DNA of 64,000 bases from Xanthobacter autotrophicus (GCF_005871085.1 NZ_VAUP01000022.1:124001-188000), one strand, 5' to 3'. Positions 1 through 8,475 are shown, counted from the stretch's first letter. The notes: a model not told the origin generated them from the sequence alone. Numbers and translations are program-made.

Positions 1-134
1 GCGTGCACTTTAACGACGAAGGCCAGAACCCCGACGCAAGCCCGGTTCTGCTGCAGTACACCGGCAGCAAGTTCGTCACCATCTTCCCCGGCGACGTGGC
101 CATCGCCGCGCCCATCTGGCCCATGAACGGCTGA
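1..134 (+). CDS. ABC transporter substrate-binding protein, C-terminal fragment
   Basis: This is the last 43 codons of a gene that begins outside the window. The reading frame starts at base 3 and ends with TGA at 132-134. The tail reads FNDEGQNP...LLQYTG.KFVTIFP and ends AAPIWPMNG. A closing segment with LLQY, a short gap, then the stretch around V.IFP and PIWPMNG is typical of periplasmic binding proteins of the branched-chain amino acid (LivJ) class. The two permease and two ATPase genes that follow in the same direction confirm it as the binding protein of that importer. Its ligand cannot be told from this fragment. Confidence 0.8.
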   Translation, partial: VHFNDEGQNPDASPVLLQYTGSKFVTIFPGDVAIAAPIWPMNG

Positions 135-184
135 AGCCAAAGCTCCCAGGCAAACGGCTGAAGCAACGGCTGGAAGGACACACA

Positions 185-1060
185 ATGACCGCGCAAGCGC
201 TGATCCAGGTGCTTGCGAGCGGCCTGCTGATGGGGCTCATCTATGCCCTGATCGCAGTCGGCCTCTCGCTCATCTTCGGGCTCATGGATGTGGTGAACTT
301 CGCCCACGGCGAATTCCTCATGATCGCCATGTACGCCACCTTCGGGCTCGTCCTGTGGACGACGCTCGACCCCATCGTGGTCGCACCGTTCGTGGTGGGC
401 CTCATGTTCTGCGCAGGCGCGTTCGTCTATGTCGCCGTGGTGCGCTATGCCATGCGCACCAAGGCGAATGCCGGCATGGTGCAGATCTTCTCCACCTTCG
501 GCCTCGCCATCCTGATCCAGGGTGGCGCGCAGTATTTCTTCACGCCCGACTACCGCTCCATCAAGACCTCGTGGCTCGGCGGGCACACGCTGGACCTCTT
601 CGGCATCTTCCTGCCGTGGCCGCAGATCTATGGCGGTCTCATCTCCATCGCGGCATTCGCCGCCCTCTCCCTGATCTCGCGGACCGACTTCGGCAAGGCG
701 CTGGAAGCCACCCGTGAGGACCAGGGCGCGGTGGCTCTCGTAGGCATCGACCGCAACAAGGTGTTCGCCATTGGCTGGGGCCTTGGCGCTGCTCTCGTCG
801 GCCTCGCCGGCACGGTGCTCGCGATCTTCTATTACATCCACCCCCAGGTGGGCGCGACCTTCGGCACCATCGCCTATGTGACGGTGGCGCTGGGCGGCTT
901 CGGCAGCGTGTTCGGCGCGCTGGTGGCCGGCATCATCGTGGGCCTGGTGGAGGCCATCACCGCCCTCATCCTGCCACCGACCATGAAGGCCGTCGGCATC
1001 TTCGCCCTCTATCTCGCCGTGGTGTTCTTCCGCCCGAGCGGCCTGTTCGGAAAGCTGTGA
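185..1060 (+). CDS. Branched-chain amino acid-type ABC transporter permease (LivH type)
   Basis: A 291-residue inner-membrane permease, the usual LivH length, with about eight hydrophobic segments. The N-terminal stretch LIYALIAVGLSLIFGLMDVV followed by NFAHGEF is the hallmark of LivH proteins. The EATREDQGAVALVGID region near residue 180 is the cytoplasmic EAA-like loop that docks on the ATPase. It lies 50 bases after the binding-protein gene and overlaps the next permease by 4 bases (GTGA), so the two are translationally coupled. The family imports branched-chain amino acids, other amino acids, amides or urea. The adjacent 5-oxoprolinase genes point away from a plain Leu/Ile/Val role, but the substrate is not shown by the sequence. 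Confidence 0.93.
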   Translation: MTAQALIQVLASGLLMGLIYALIAVGLSLIFGLMDVVNFAHGEFLMIAMYATFGLVLWTTLDPIVVAPFVVGLMFCAGAFVYVAVVRYAMRTKANAGMVQIFSTFGLAILIQGGAQYFFTPDYRSIKTSWLGGHTLDLFGIFLPWPQIYGGLISIAAFAALSLISRTDFGKALEATREDQGAVALVGIDRNKVFAIGWGLGAALVGLAGTVLAIFYYIHPQVGATFGTIAYVTVALGGFGSVFGALVAGIIVGLVEAITALILPPTMKAVGIFALYLAVVFFRPSGLFGKL

Positions 1061-2073
1061 AGATGACCGACAGCACCCTCACCTCCCTCAAGCTGCGCGG
1101 CGATGCCTTCATCGCCAAACGCCGGCGCCAGCTCGTCGTCGCGGCCCTTGTGTTTGCCGCCGTGGCCTGCCTGCCGCTCGGCATCCGGGACGTCTATCTC
1201 CAGAACGTCCTCATCCTCACCCTGCTCTATGCGGCGGTGTCGCAGAGCTGGAACGTCCTGGGCGGCTATTGCGGCCAGATCTCGCTGGGCCATGCCCTCT
1301 ACTTCGGCATCGGCGCCTATGCGGCGTCCGTGCTCTACGTGAACTACGACATCGTGCCCTGGTTCGGCATGGTGGTGGGCGGCGTGCTCTCGGCGGTGCT
1401 GGCGGTGGGCCTCGGCTTCATGACCTTTCGGCTGAAGGGGCACTACTTCGCCATCGCCACCCTGGTGATCGCGGAAATCGGCCTGGTCCTGGTCCACAAT
1501 TGGGACTTTGTCGGCGGCGCCCTTGGCATCCAGTGGCCGTTCGGCCAGGACAGCATCTGGACCCTCCAGTTCGCCCGGGACAAGGTGCCCTATTTCTACT
1601 TCGCCCTCGGTCTTCTGGTGGTGGTGTGGCTCGTCACCTACTTCATCGAGAATTCCCGCTGGGGCTTCTGGTGGCGCGCGGTGAAGGACGATCCGGAGGC
1701 GGCCGAAAGCCTCGGCGTGGAAGTGTTCCGTTCCAAGCTTGCGGCGGCGGCGGTCTCGGCCTTCTTCACCGCGGTGGGCGGCGGCTTCTATGCGGCCTTC
1801 GTCTCGTACATCGACCCCGAGAGCGTGATGAGCTTCCGCTTCTCGCTGCTGTTCGCCCTGCCGGCGGTGCTCGGCGGCATCGGCACCCTGTGGGGCGCCC
1901 CGCTCGGCGCGGCCATCCTCATCCCCCTCACCGAGATCACCCGCTCCTATCTCGGCGGGTCGGGCTCCGGCCTCGACCTCATCATCTACGGCGCGCTGAT
2001 CATGGTGGTGGCGCTGGCCAAGCCCGAGGGCCTGCTCAGCCTCTTCACCCGCAAGTCGGGAGGCAAGGCATGA
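1057..2073 (+). CDS. Branched-chain amino acid-type ABC transporter permease (LivM type)
   Basis: A 338-residue second permease subunit. It carries the LivM signature QSWNVLGGYCGQISLGHA near residues 66-83 and the coupling loop AVKDDPEAAESLGV around residue 210. The start is taken as GTG at 1057, inside the end of the preceding gene; an ATG two codons later at 1063 is equally possible. Its stop overlaps the start of the ATPase gene (ATGA), as expected for a coupled liv operon. With the LivH-type partner it would form the membrane channel. Confidence 0.93.
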   Translation: MKMTDSTLTSLKLRGDAFIAKRRRQLVVAALVFAAVACLPLGIRDVYLQNVLILTLLYAAVSQSWNVLGGYCGQISLGHALYFGIGAYAASVLYVNYDIVPWFGMVVGGVLSAVLAVGLGFMTFRLKGHYFAIATLVIAEIGLVLVHNWDFVGGALGIQWPFGQDSIWTLQFARDKVPYFYFALGLLVVVWLVTYFIENSRWGFWWRAVKDDPEAAESLGVEVFRSKLAAAAVSAFFTAVGGGFYAAFVSYIDPESVMSFRFSLLFALPAVLGGIGTLWGAPLGAAILIPLTEITRSYLGGSGSGLDLIIYGALIMVVALAKPEGLLSLFTRKSGGKA

Positions 2074-2804
2074 CGTCTGATATCCTGCTTGAGACGCGCG
2101 GCGTCACCCAGCGCTTCGGCGGCCTGGTGGCCAACTCGGACGTCTCCATCTCCATCAAGCGCGGCGAGATCCTGGGGCTCATCGGCCCCAACGGGGCTGG
2201 CAAGTCCACCCTGTTCGCGGCCATCTCCGGGGCGCGGGTGCCCACCTCCGGCTCGATCCTGTTCGAGGGCGTGGACATCACCCAGATGCCGGCGGCCGAG
2301 CGCTGCCGGCTGGGCATCGCCCGCACCTTTCAGGTGCCGCGCTCCTTCGATTCCATGAGCGTGGCCGAGAATGTGATGATCGGCGCCTTCGTCCGCCACG
2401 CCAACTCCACCCGCGCCCGTGCCGCCGCGCTGGAGGTGCTGGACTATGTGGGCCTCGACGGCCGCGCGGATGCCACCGCCGGCCAGCTCACCCCGCCGGA
2501 GAAGCGCCGGCTGGAGGTGGCCCGCGCCATCGCCACCGAGCCCAAGCTGCTGCTGCTGGACGAGGTGCTCACCGGCCTCACGCCCTCCGAGGCACGCCTC
2601 GGCATGGATCTGGTGCGCAAGGTGCGCGCCCGCGGCATCACCGTGGTGATGGTGGAGCACGTGATGGAAATCGTCATGCAGCTGGTGGACCGGGCCATCG
2701 TGCTCAACCTCGGCAAGCTCCTCGCCGAGGGTAGCCCCGCCGAGATCGTCCGCAACGAGGATGTCATCACCGCCTATCTCGGGGATCGCCACCGTGCTGC
2801 TTGA
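2070..2804 (+). CDS. Branched-chain amino acid-type ABC transporter ATP-binding protein (LivG type)
   Basis: A 244-residue ATPase. Walker A is GPNGAGKST and Walker B is LLLLDEVLTGL. The signature region reads LTPPEKRRLEVARA where canonical ABC proteins have LSGGQ; this looser form is common in one LivG branch that also has DEV instead of DEP after Walker B. The ATG at 2070 overlaps the permease stop by 4 bases. The open frame continues far upstream, but that part is a shadow of the permease gene. It pairs with the LivF-type ATPase that follows to energise import. Confidence 0.93.
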   Translation: MTSDILLETRGVTQRFGGLVANSDVSISIKRGEILGLIGPNGAGKSTLFAAISGARVPTSGSILFEGVDITQMPAAERCRLGIARTFQVPRSFDSMSVAENVMIGAFVRHANSTRARAAALEVLDYVGLDGRADATAGQLTPPEKRRLEVARAIATEPKLLLLDEVLTGLTPSEARLGMDLVRKVRARGITVVMVEHVMEIVMQLVDRAIVLNLGKLLAEGSPAEIVRNEDVITAYLGDRHRAA

Positions 2805-3501
2805 TGTGAAATCCCTGACCACGGCCTATGACGGCCTCATCGCCATCTCCGATATCTCGGTCGGGGTAAAGGCGGGCGAGATCGTGGTGGTGGCCGGCGC
2901 CAATGGCGCGGGCAAGTCCACCTTGCTGAAATCCATCGCCGGCATGGAACGCCCCAAGAGCGGCACCGTGACCTTCGCCGGCGATCGCATCGACGGCATG
3001 GCCGGCCACCTCATCACCGCGCGGGGCATCGCCTACGTGCCGGAGGCCAAGCGCCTGTTCCCGCGCCTGACGGTGGCGGACAATCTGCGCCTCGGCAGCT
3101 ATCTGCACGCCGACAAGGCCGACCGCGAGGCGCCGCTGGAACAGGTCTTCGCCCTGTTTCCGCGGCTGAAGGAGCGCCTGCCCCAGAAGGCGGCGACGCT
3201 CTCGGGCGGCGAGCAACAGATGCTCGCCATCGGCCGCGCGCTGATGACCCGGCCGCGCCTGTTGATGCTCGACGAGCCGTCCCAGGGCATTATGCCCAAG
3301 CTCGTGGACGAGATCTTCGACGCGGTGAAGACCATCCGCGACACCGGCGTCACCATCCTTCTGGTGGAGCAGCGGCTGGTGGAGAGCCTGGAGATTGCCG
3401 ACCGCGCCTATGTGCTGCAGACCGGCCGCGTCATTCTCGAAGGCTCCGCCGCCGAGGTGCGCGAAAATCCGGACGTGCGGCGAGCTTATCTGGGCATCTG
3501 A
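2794..3501 (+). CDS. Branched-chain amino acid-type ABC transporter ATP-binding protein (LivF type)
   Basis: A 235-residue ATPase with Walker A GANGAGKST, signature LSGGEQQMLAIGRA and Walker B LLMLDEPSQGI. The LSGGEQQML form is typical of LivF. The start is taken as GTG at 2794, preceded by GGGGAT at a good distance, giving an N-terminus (LLDVKSLTTAYDG) that aligns with the family. An in-frame ATG at 2761 would add 11 residues coding inside the previous gene. It overlaps the LivG-type gene by 11 bases and ends the transporter operon. Confidence 0.9.
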   Translation: MLLDVKSLTTAYDGLIAISDISVGVKAGEIVVVAGANGAGKSTLLKSIAGMERPKSGTVTFAGDRIDGMAGHLITARGIAYVPEAKRLFPRLTVADNLRLGSYLHADKADREAPLEQVFALFPRLKERLPQKAATLSGGEQQMLAIGRALMTRPRLLMLDEPSQGIMPKLVDEIFDAVKTIRDTGVTILLVEQRLVESLEIADRAYVLQTGRVILEGSAAEVRENPDVRRAYLGI

Positions 3502-3534
3502 ACCGGATTCTCACGGCGGAGCCGAAACGATGAA

Positions 3535-3569
3535 GCCGTCATGGCCGGGCGCGTCCCGGCCATGACGGC
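3535..3569. repeat. Intergenic palindrome, family A copy 1
   Basis: A perfect 15-base inverted repeat, GCCGTCATGGCCGGG and its complement, around a 5-base loop, lying between the transporter operon and pxpA. Related sequences lie at 21930-21962 and 36375-36420, so this looks like a dispersed REP-like element. It may also act as a transcription terminator or RNA-stabilising hairpin for the transporter operon, although no T run follows it. Confidence 0.75.
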
Positions 3570-3671
3570 CGGCCGCCCGGCGGCGAAGCCCCGCCCAAGG
3601 CCGGGCCTGACGCCGGGATCGCGGCACGCCATATTCGGTCAGTATCAAGCCAATCCTGAGGGGACAGCACC

Positions 3672-4427
3672 ATGCGGGTGGACCTCAATTCCGACCTCGG
3701 CGAGGGCTTCGGCGCCTACGCCATCACCGACGACGCAGCGCTGCTCGACATCGTCTCCTCGGCCAATCTGGCCTGCGGCCTGCACGCGGGGGACCCCGAG
3801 ATCATGGCCCGGGTGTTCGCGCTGGCGAAGCAGAAGGGGGTCAGCGTCGGCGCCCATCCCGGCTTTCCCGACCTGTGGGGCTTCGGCCGGCGCCGCATCC
3901 CCTTCTCAACGGGGGAGATCGAGCGCCTCGTCGCCTACCAGGTCGGCGCCGCGCAAGGGCTGGCCGCCTATGCCGGCCATCGCGTGGCTTACGTGAAGGC
4001 CCACGGCGCCCTCTCCAACATGGCGGAGGAGACCGCGGAGGTCGCCGCTGCCATCGCCCGCGCGGTGAAGGCGGTGGACGCAAGCCTGCCCATCCTCGCT
4101 GGGCCGCTGGGGGCGCAGGCCGAGGCTTCCCGCGCGGCGGGGCTCACCCCCATCGCCGAGATCTTCGCCGATCGCGCCTATACGGAAGCCGGCCTGCTGG
4201 TGCCGCGCGGCCAGCCCGGCGCGGTCATCACCGATCCGGACGAGGCAGCCGCGCGCGTGGTCACCATGGTGAAGGCCGGGGCCATCATCACCGCATCCGG
4301 CACGCCGCTGCCCACCGAGATCGGCTCCATCTGCGTGCATGGCGATTCAGCCCATGCGGTGGAGACCGCGAGGCGCGTACGCCGACGGCTCGAAGACGAG
4401 GGCATTTCCATTGTCCCCTTCGCCTGA
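3672..4427 (+). CDS. pxpA: 5-oxoprolinase subunit A (LamB/YcsF family)
   Basis: A 251-residue protein covering the whole LamB/YcsF family. The start MRVDLNSDLGEGFG, then SANLACGLHAGD near residue 35 and GAHPGFPDLWGFGRR near 60 are the family's conserved blocks. In bacteria PxpA acts with PxpB and PxpC to hydrolyse 5-oxoproline (pyroglutamate) to glutamate using ATP. The ATG at 3672 follows the ribosome binding sequence GAGGGGA. It lies 170 bases after the ABC importer operon and overlaps pxpB, so the three subunits are made together. Confidence in family is high; activity is inferred from the complete A-B-C set. Confidence 0.95.
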   Translation: MRVDLNSDLGEGFGAYAITDDAALLDIVSSANLACGLHAGDPEIMARVFALAKQKGVSVGAHPGFPDLWGFGRRRIPFSTGEIERLVAYQVGAAQGLAAYAGHRVAYVKAHGALSNMAEETAEVAAAIARAVKAVDASLPILAGPLGAQAEASRAAGLTPIAEIFADRAYTEAGLLVPRGQPGAVITDPDEAAARVVTMVKAGAIITASGTPLPTEIGSICVHGDSAHAVETARRVRRRLEDEGISIVPFA

Positions 4428-5169
4428 AAGTCCTGCGCCTGAACGTTCCGGCCCCCGATTGCTGGATGCCGGGGAAACCGCCCTCGTCGCCGAGTTCGGC
4501 AATGAGGTGGACCCCACCATCAGCGACCGTGTGCTGGCCCTTGATGCCTCCGTCACCGCGCGCGCCCTGCCCGGCGTGCGCGAGAGCGTGCCCACCTATC
4601 GCTCGCTGATGATCCATTATGACCCGCTGGTGATCGACCGCGCGACCCTCGCCGCCGAGGTGACGGCACTGGCGCAGGCCGCTCCTGCGCAAGCCCGGCG
4701 TGGCGCACTCTGGACCATCCCCTGCTGCTATGATCCCGAATTCGGCGAGGACATCGCCACCATCGCCGCCACCACCGGCCTCACCCCGGACGACGTGGTG
4801 AGGCTGCATTCCGGCGCGCGCTACCGGCTCTACATGTACGGCTTCGCCCCCGGCTTCTGCTATCTGGGCGGCCTGCCGGAGGCGTTCGCCACGGTCTCGC
4901 GCCGCCTGAAGCCGCGCCCGCCCCATCCGCCTAACGTGGTGATGATGGCGGGCGGGCTCGCCAGCATCGCCACCGTCTCCATGCCCACCGGCTGGTTCCT
5001 CGTCGGACGCACGCCGGAGCGCATGTTCTCCCTCACCCGCACCCCGACGGTGCTGCTGGACGTGGGCGACGAACTCATGTTCGAGCCCATCGACCGCGCC
5101 ACCTTCGACGCGCTGGAAGCCCGTGCGGCGGCCGGCGAGGTGGTGGCGCGGCGGGAGCCCCAGCCATGA
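4411..5169 (+). CDS. pxpB: 5-oxoprolinase subunit B (KipI family)
   Basis: About 252 residues if TTG at 4411 is the start; GACGAGGG lies just upstream of it. No ATG gives a suitable N-terminus: the one at 4339 would add 24 residues coded within pxpA. The domain begins LLDAGETALVAEFGNEVDP and contains VPTYRSLMIHYDPL, then IPCCYD, and the characteristic YMYGFAPGFCYLGGLPE followed by PTGWFLVGRTP, all KipI/PxpB blocks. It overlaps pxpA by about 17 bases and pxpC by 4, which supports a coupled complex. Confidence 0.9.
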   Translation: MSPSPESPAPERSGPRLLDAGETALVAEFGNEVDPTISDRVLALDASVTARALPGVRESVPTYRSLMIHYDPLVIDRATLAAEVTALAQAAPAQARRGALWTIPCCYDPEFGEDIATIAATTGLTPDDVVRLHSGARYRLYMYGFAPGFCYLGGLPEAFATVSRRLKPRPPHPPNVVMMAGGLASIATVSMPTGWFLVGRTPERMFSLTRTPTVLLDVGDELMFEPIDRATFDALEARAAAGEVVARREPQP

Positions 5170-6200
5170 GCACTCCCGCCCTGCGCATCGTCGCGGCCGG
5201 TCCCGGCACCACCATCCAGGACAGCGGCCGGCACGGCTACCTGCGCTTCGGCGTCACCGGGGCCGGCCCCATGGACGCCCTCGCTCACGCCACCGCCAAC
5301 CTCGCCGTGGGCAACGCGCCCGGCGCCAGCGCCATCGAGGTGGGGCTCGGCGGCCTCTCGCTGGCGGCCGACGACGGGCCGGTGACCCTAGCCATCGCCG
5401 GCGCGCCCTTCGCCGTGACGCTGGACGGTCAGAAGCTGGAAACCCCGCTGGTGCTGACGCTGGAGCCGGGCGCCGCCCTTTCCCTGCGCGCTGGTCCCAC
5501 CGGCGCCTGGTGCTATGTGGCGGCGGCGGGCAGCTTCGTCCTCGCGCCGGTGCTGGGCTCCACCGCCACGCATACCCGTTCCGGCCTCGGCGGGCTCGAC
5601 GGCGGGCCGCTGAAGGCGGGCGACCGCCTGCCCCTGGGCGCGGGGGCAGAGCTGGGCCATACCGCCCCCTCCCGCCTCATCGCCCCCTGGCTGGAGCGCT
5701 CGCGCGACGTGGTCCGCGTGGTGCTCGGCCCGCAGGATGATTATTTTGCACCCGAGGTGGTGGAGCGCTTCCTCACCCAGCCCTGGACCCTCTCCGGCCG
5801 CAGCGACCGCATGGGCTACCTGCTGGAGGGCGAGCCGCTGACCCACGCCGGCGGCTTCAACATCGTCTCCGACGGCATCGCCCATGGCGCCATCCAGGTG
5901 CCGGGCGAGGGATTGCCCATCGTGCAGATGGCCGACCGCGCGCCCACCGGCGGCTATCCCAAGATCGCCACCGTCATCGGCGCCGATCTGGGCAGCTTCG
6001 CCCAGTTGCGCCCGGGCGCCAGCTTCCGCTTCGCGGCGGTGGACATCGCCACTGCCGTGGCGGCGCGGCGGGTTCATGCCGAGGCGCTGGAGCGGCCGGT
6101 GGAGCGCGTGCCCCTCATCCGCACCGAGCTGTCATCCGAATTCCTGCTGGGCCTCAATCTGGTGGGCGGGGTGGTGAGCGCCAAAGCGCCCATCGCCTGA
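5166..6200 (+). CDS. pxpC: 5-oxoprolinase subunit C (biotin-dependent carboxyltransferase/KipA family)
   Basis: A 344-residue protein of the KipA/PxpC family. The opening block ALRIVAAGPGTTIQDSGR, then GVTGAGPMDALAHATANLAV, and near the end GEGLPIVQMADRAPTGGYPK are conserved family segments. Its start codon overlaps the pxpB stop (ATGA). Together with PxpA and PxpB it forms the ATP-dependent bacterial 5-oxoprolinase; older annotations call it an allophanate hydrolase subunit 2 or urea amidolyase homologue. It is the last gene of this operon; the next gene starts about 200 bases later. Confidence 0.94.
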   Translation: MSTPALRIVAAGPGTTIQDSGRHGYLRFGVTGAGPMDALAHATANLAVGNAPGASAIEVGLGGLSLAADDGPVTLAIAGAPFAVTLDGQKLETPLVLTLEPGAALSLRAGPTGAWCYVAAAGSFVLAPVLGSTATHTRSGLGGLDGGPLKAGDRLPLGAGAELGHTAPSRLIAPWLERSRDVVRVVLGPQDDYFAPEVVERFLTQPWTLSGRSDRMGYLLEGEPLTHAGGFNIVSDGIAHGAIQVPGEGLPIVQMADRAPTGGYPKIATVIGADLGSFAQLRPGASFRFAAVDIATAVAARRVHAEALERPVERVPLIRTELSSEFLLGLNLVGGVVSAKAPIA

Positions 6201-6402
6201 GGCTCACCGCCGGCCCATTTCTTGCTGGATCACTGTCGTGAAGCCCCTGCGGCAGGGGCGCGATGGCAAGTGAGGCCGGCCATGGCCTTGGCGATGAGGG
6301 TAAATTCGACCAGGCGCGCGGCTGCCCGCTCGCGTTCGGAACCCGACATGCGTGTGACAACGGCCGGCGCGCCTTGCGCCGGACATCCGTGAGGGCGCGC
6401 GG

Positions 6403-7155
6403 ATGACCACGCACGTCGCATCCGCCGGCATCGAGATGCCGACCGACCTGCCCATCGTCGCGGGACCGAAGATCGCGGCCTTGTCCTGCGGCAAGCCGAC
6501 GTGGCTGGTGGTGCTGCTGCATGAAGAAGGCACCGACGGGCAGAAGGTGATCGACCTCGCCCTCAACTGGGCGCCCGAAATGCCCAAGGCCGATTTCCTC
6601 GCCGCCGAGGCCCCCTTCCCCGCCCCCGGCGGCGGCCGGAGCTGGTTTCCCTCCGAGGCCATGACGCAGGAAGCCATCTCCGAAGGCCTCGCCACCGCCG
6701 GGCCGTGGCTCGACGCCTTCCTCGACCGCATGCTGGCCGAGCGCCGGCTTCCGGACAGCCACCTTGCTCTGGTGGGCTTCTCGCAGGGGGCCATACTGGC
6801 GCTCCATGTGGGGCTGCGCCGCGCCGCATCCCCCGCCCTCGTCATCGGCTTCTGCGGCGCGCTGCCCGAGGCGGATGATCTCTCCGGCGAGATCCGCGCG
6901 CGGCCGTCGGTGCTGCTGATCCATGGGGAGGAGGACGCGGTTGTTCCCTTCGACCAGATGGTCGCCACCCGCGAGCGGCTGAAGGCGCTGGGCGTGCCGG
7001 CAAAAAGCATGCGCCGGCCGGGCCTCGGCCACACCGTCGACGACGACGGCATCCTCGCCGCCGGAACGGTGCTGGCCGCCACGCTGGTGAAGCCGCCGGC
7101 AGCGAAGGCCGATCATGACCACGACGAGCATGATGACCACGATCACGACCACTGA
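6403..7155 (+). CDS. Carboxylesterase/phospholipase-type alpha/beta hydrolase with His/Asp-rich tail
   Basis: A 250-residue cytoplasmic hydrolase of the dienelactone hydrolase/acyl-protein-thioesterase type. The nucleophile elbow GFSQGA places the serine at residue 127; Asp178 in HGEEDAVVP and His210 in GLGHTVD complete the catalytic triad. The last 15 residues are almost only His, Asp and Glu, with six His, and follow a linker PPAAKA. Such a tail could bind Zn, Ni or Co ions; that is inference. No signal peptide is seen. It ends 21 bases before the next gene and is probably co-transcribed with it. The true substrate is unknown. Confidence 0.85.
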   Translation: MTTHVASAGIEMPTDLPIVAGPKIAALSCGKPTWLVVLLHEEGTDGQKVIDLALNWAPEMPKADFLAAEAPFPAPGGGRSWFPSEAMTQEAISEGLATAGPWLDAFLDRMLAERRLPDSHLALVGFSQGAILALHVGLRRAASPALVIGFCGALPEADDLSGEIRARPSVLLIHGEEDAVVPFDQMVATRERLKALGVPAKSMRRPGLGHTVDDDGILAAGTVLAATLVKPPAAKADHDHDEHDDHDHDH

Positions 7156-7176
7156 GCCCGACGCGAGGACCCGCCC

Positions 7177-7788
7177 GTGACAGAACCCGTTCCGCCCGCC
7201 CTCAAGCGCTTCATCTGGGACATCCAGTCCATGGTGGAGCTGGCGGACGACCCGCGCGAGATCCTGATGATCGGCGCCGACCTCATGGGCCGCCTCGTCG
7301 CCACCGACGACTGGCTGCCGGCTGTGTTCGCCACGGCCGGGGATGTGCCGTTCCGCCAGTACCAGCTTTATGCGGACGGCATGGAGCGCTTCACCGTGGT
7401 CGCCACGGTTCTGTCGGGCGGCGCCGACCTGCCCCTCTGCCAGGAACCATTCTGGGAGATTTCCGGGGTGCTGCGCGGCGCCCTCCACCGCCAGCGCTTC
7501 GCCCTGCCCGACAGCGCCGCCCCCGCACCCCGCGCGCCGGTGAAGACGTTGCCGGCTGGCAACGTGGAGACCTTCTCCCCCAAGGGCGGCGACGGCCTGA
7601 AGATCGCCAATGCCTCAGAGGCGGAGGTGGCCATCGCCATCCAGGTTTATGGTGGGGAAATCGGCGGTCTCGCGCGCCGCGCCATCACGGCGGAGGGTGG
7701 CGCCTCGACCTTCGCCAGCCTCTACGCCAACCCGCCGGAAGCGCCGGCCTACGACATCCTCACCATCCAGACCCAGATCGTGGATTGA
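7177..7788 (+). CDS. Cysteine-dioxygenase-like cupin protein lacking metal-ligand histidines
   Basis: A 203-residue protein that resembles the predicted metal-dependent double-stranded beta-helix family related to cysteine dioxygenase. The match includes DDWLPAVF near 44-51, a QYQLYAD segment near 61, then W-E-I-S-G-V-L-R-G near 93-101 and IQVYGG near 155-160. In the family the first metal site is an H-D-H motif; here the corresponding residues are Cys88-Gln89-Glu90. The family's IHVYG is IQVYG (Gln156). The family's DIH is Asp139-Gly140-Leu141. It may therefore be a non-catalytic relative. It is probably in one operon with the His-tailed hydrolase upstream. The alignment is from memory of the family, so function stays open. 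Confidence 0.65.
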   Translation: MTEPVPPALKRFIWDIQSMVELADDPREILMIGADLMGRLVATDDWLPAVFATAGDVPFRQYQLYADGMERFTVVATVLSGGADLPLCQEPFWEISGVLRGALHRQRFALPDSAAPAPRAPVKTLPAGNVETFSPKGGDGLKIANASEAEVAIAIQVYGGEIGGLARRAITAEGGASTFASLYANPPEAPAYDILTIQTQIVD

Positions 7789-7875
7789 GCCCGGCGACGG
7801 CCGCGCTATCCTCGCCGCGACCTTGAGCCGGACGGGCGTGCGCCCGCCGGGGATCGGGCCAGCTTGGAGAACCCC

Positions 7876-8367
7876 ATGATGCGCCGCGCCGCGCTGCCTC
7901 TCGCTTCGGTGGCGCTTGCTCTGGCGATGGCGCTGCCGCTGCGGGCAGCCGCCGCCGGCGAGACCGCCCAGGCCGCCGATCAGGCCGCGATCCGTGCCCG
8001 CCTCACGGGCTGGGCCGAGGCCTTCAATGCGGGCGACGCCGGCCGCGTCTGCGACCTCTTCGCCGACGACCTGCAATCGGACGTGGAAACCGCCCCTGCC
8101 GGCGACAAGGCGTCCGTGTGCACCCGCCTGAAGGCCGCACTGGCAAAGCCGGACCGCCGGCTCACCTACGCGGTGGCGATCCACGACATTCTGGTTTCAG
8201 GCGACATGGCCGCGGTCCGCCTCACCTGGACCTCCACGCTGAGCGCGGCGGGCGAGAACACGCCCGACAGGAGCGAGAGCTGGGCGGAGCAGGGGCTGGA
8301 TGTCTTCCGCCGCGATCCGGACGGCGTCTGGCGCATCGTCCGCTATATGGCGTTTGGGACGCGCTGA
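7876..8367 (+). CDS. Secreted SnoaL/NTF2-like protein
   Basis: A 163-residue protein starting at ATG 7876, chosen because GGAG lies just upstream; an in-frame TTG at 7864 is less likely. Residues 1-25 form a signal peptide (MMRRAALPLASVALALAMAL then ending near AAA-GE). The mature part starts with an A-rich helix and IRARLTGWAEAFNAGDAGRV, followed by ADDL, then VAIHDILVSGDMAAVRLTW, and a closing G-VWRIVRYMAF; this helix-plus-curved-sheet order is that of SnoaL-like/ketosteroid-isomerase folds. The role is unknown. It lies 87 bases after the cupin-like gene and may be transcribed with it. Confidence 0.75.
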   Translation: MMRRAALPLASVALALAMALPLRAAAAGETAQAADQAAIRARLTGWAEAFNAGDAGRVCDLFADDLQSDVETAPAGDKASVCTRLKAALAKPDRRLTYAVAIHDILVSGDMAAVRLTWTSTLSAAGENTPDRSESWAEQGLDVFRRDPDGVWRIVRYMAFGTR

Positions 8368-8475
8368 GGCGGGGAAGCTGGGTGGGCGATCTGGGTGCGG
8401 GGAGCTTGACGGCGGCCGTTCCACAGGGCGGTGCGGTCATCCGCACACAAGCCCCTCGCGCAATGGCGCGCCAGC

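Noticed and set aside
6244-6258. Hairpin CCCCTG-CGG-CAGGGG after pxpC as a terminator
   Set aside because: The stem is short and no T run follows.
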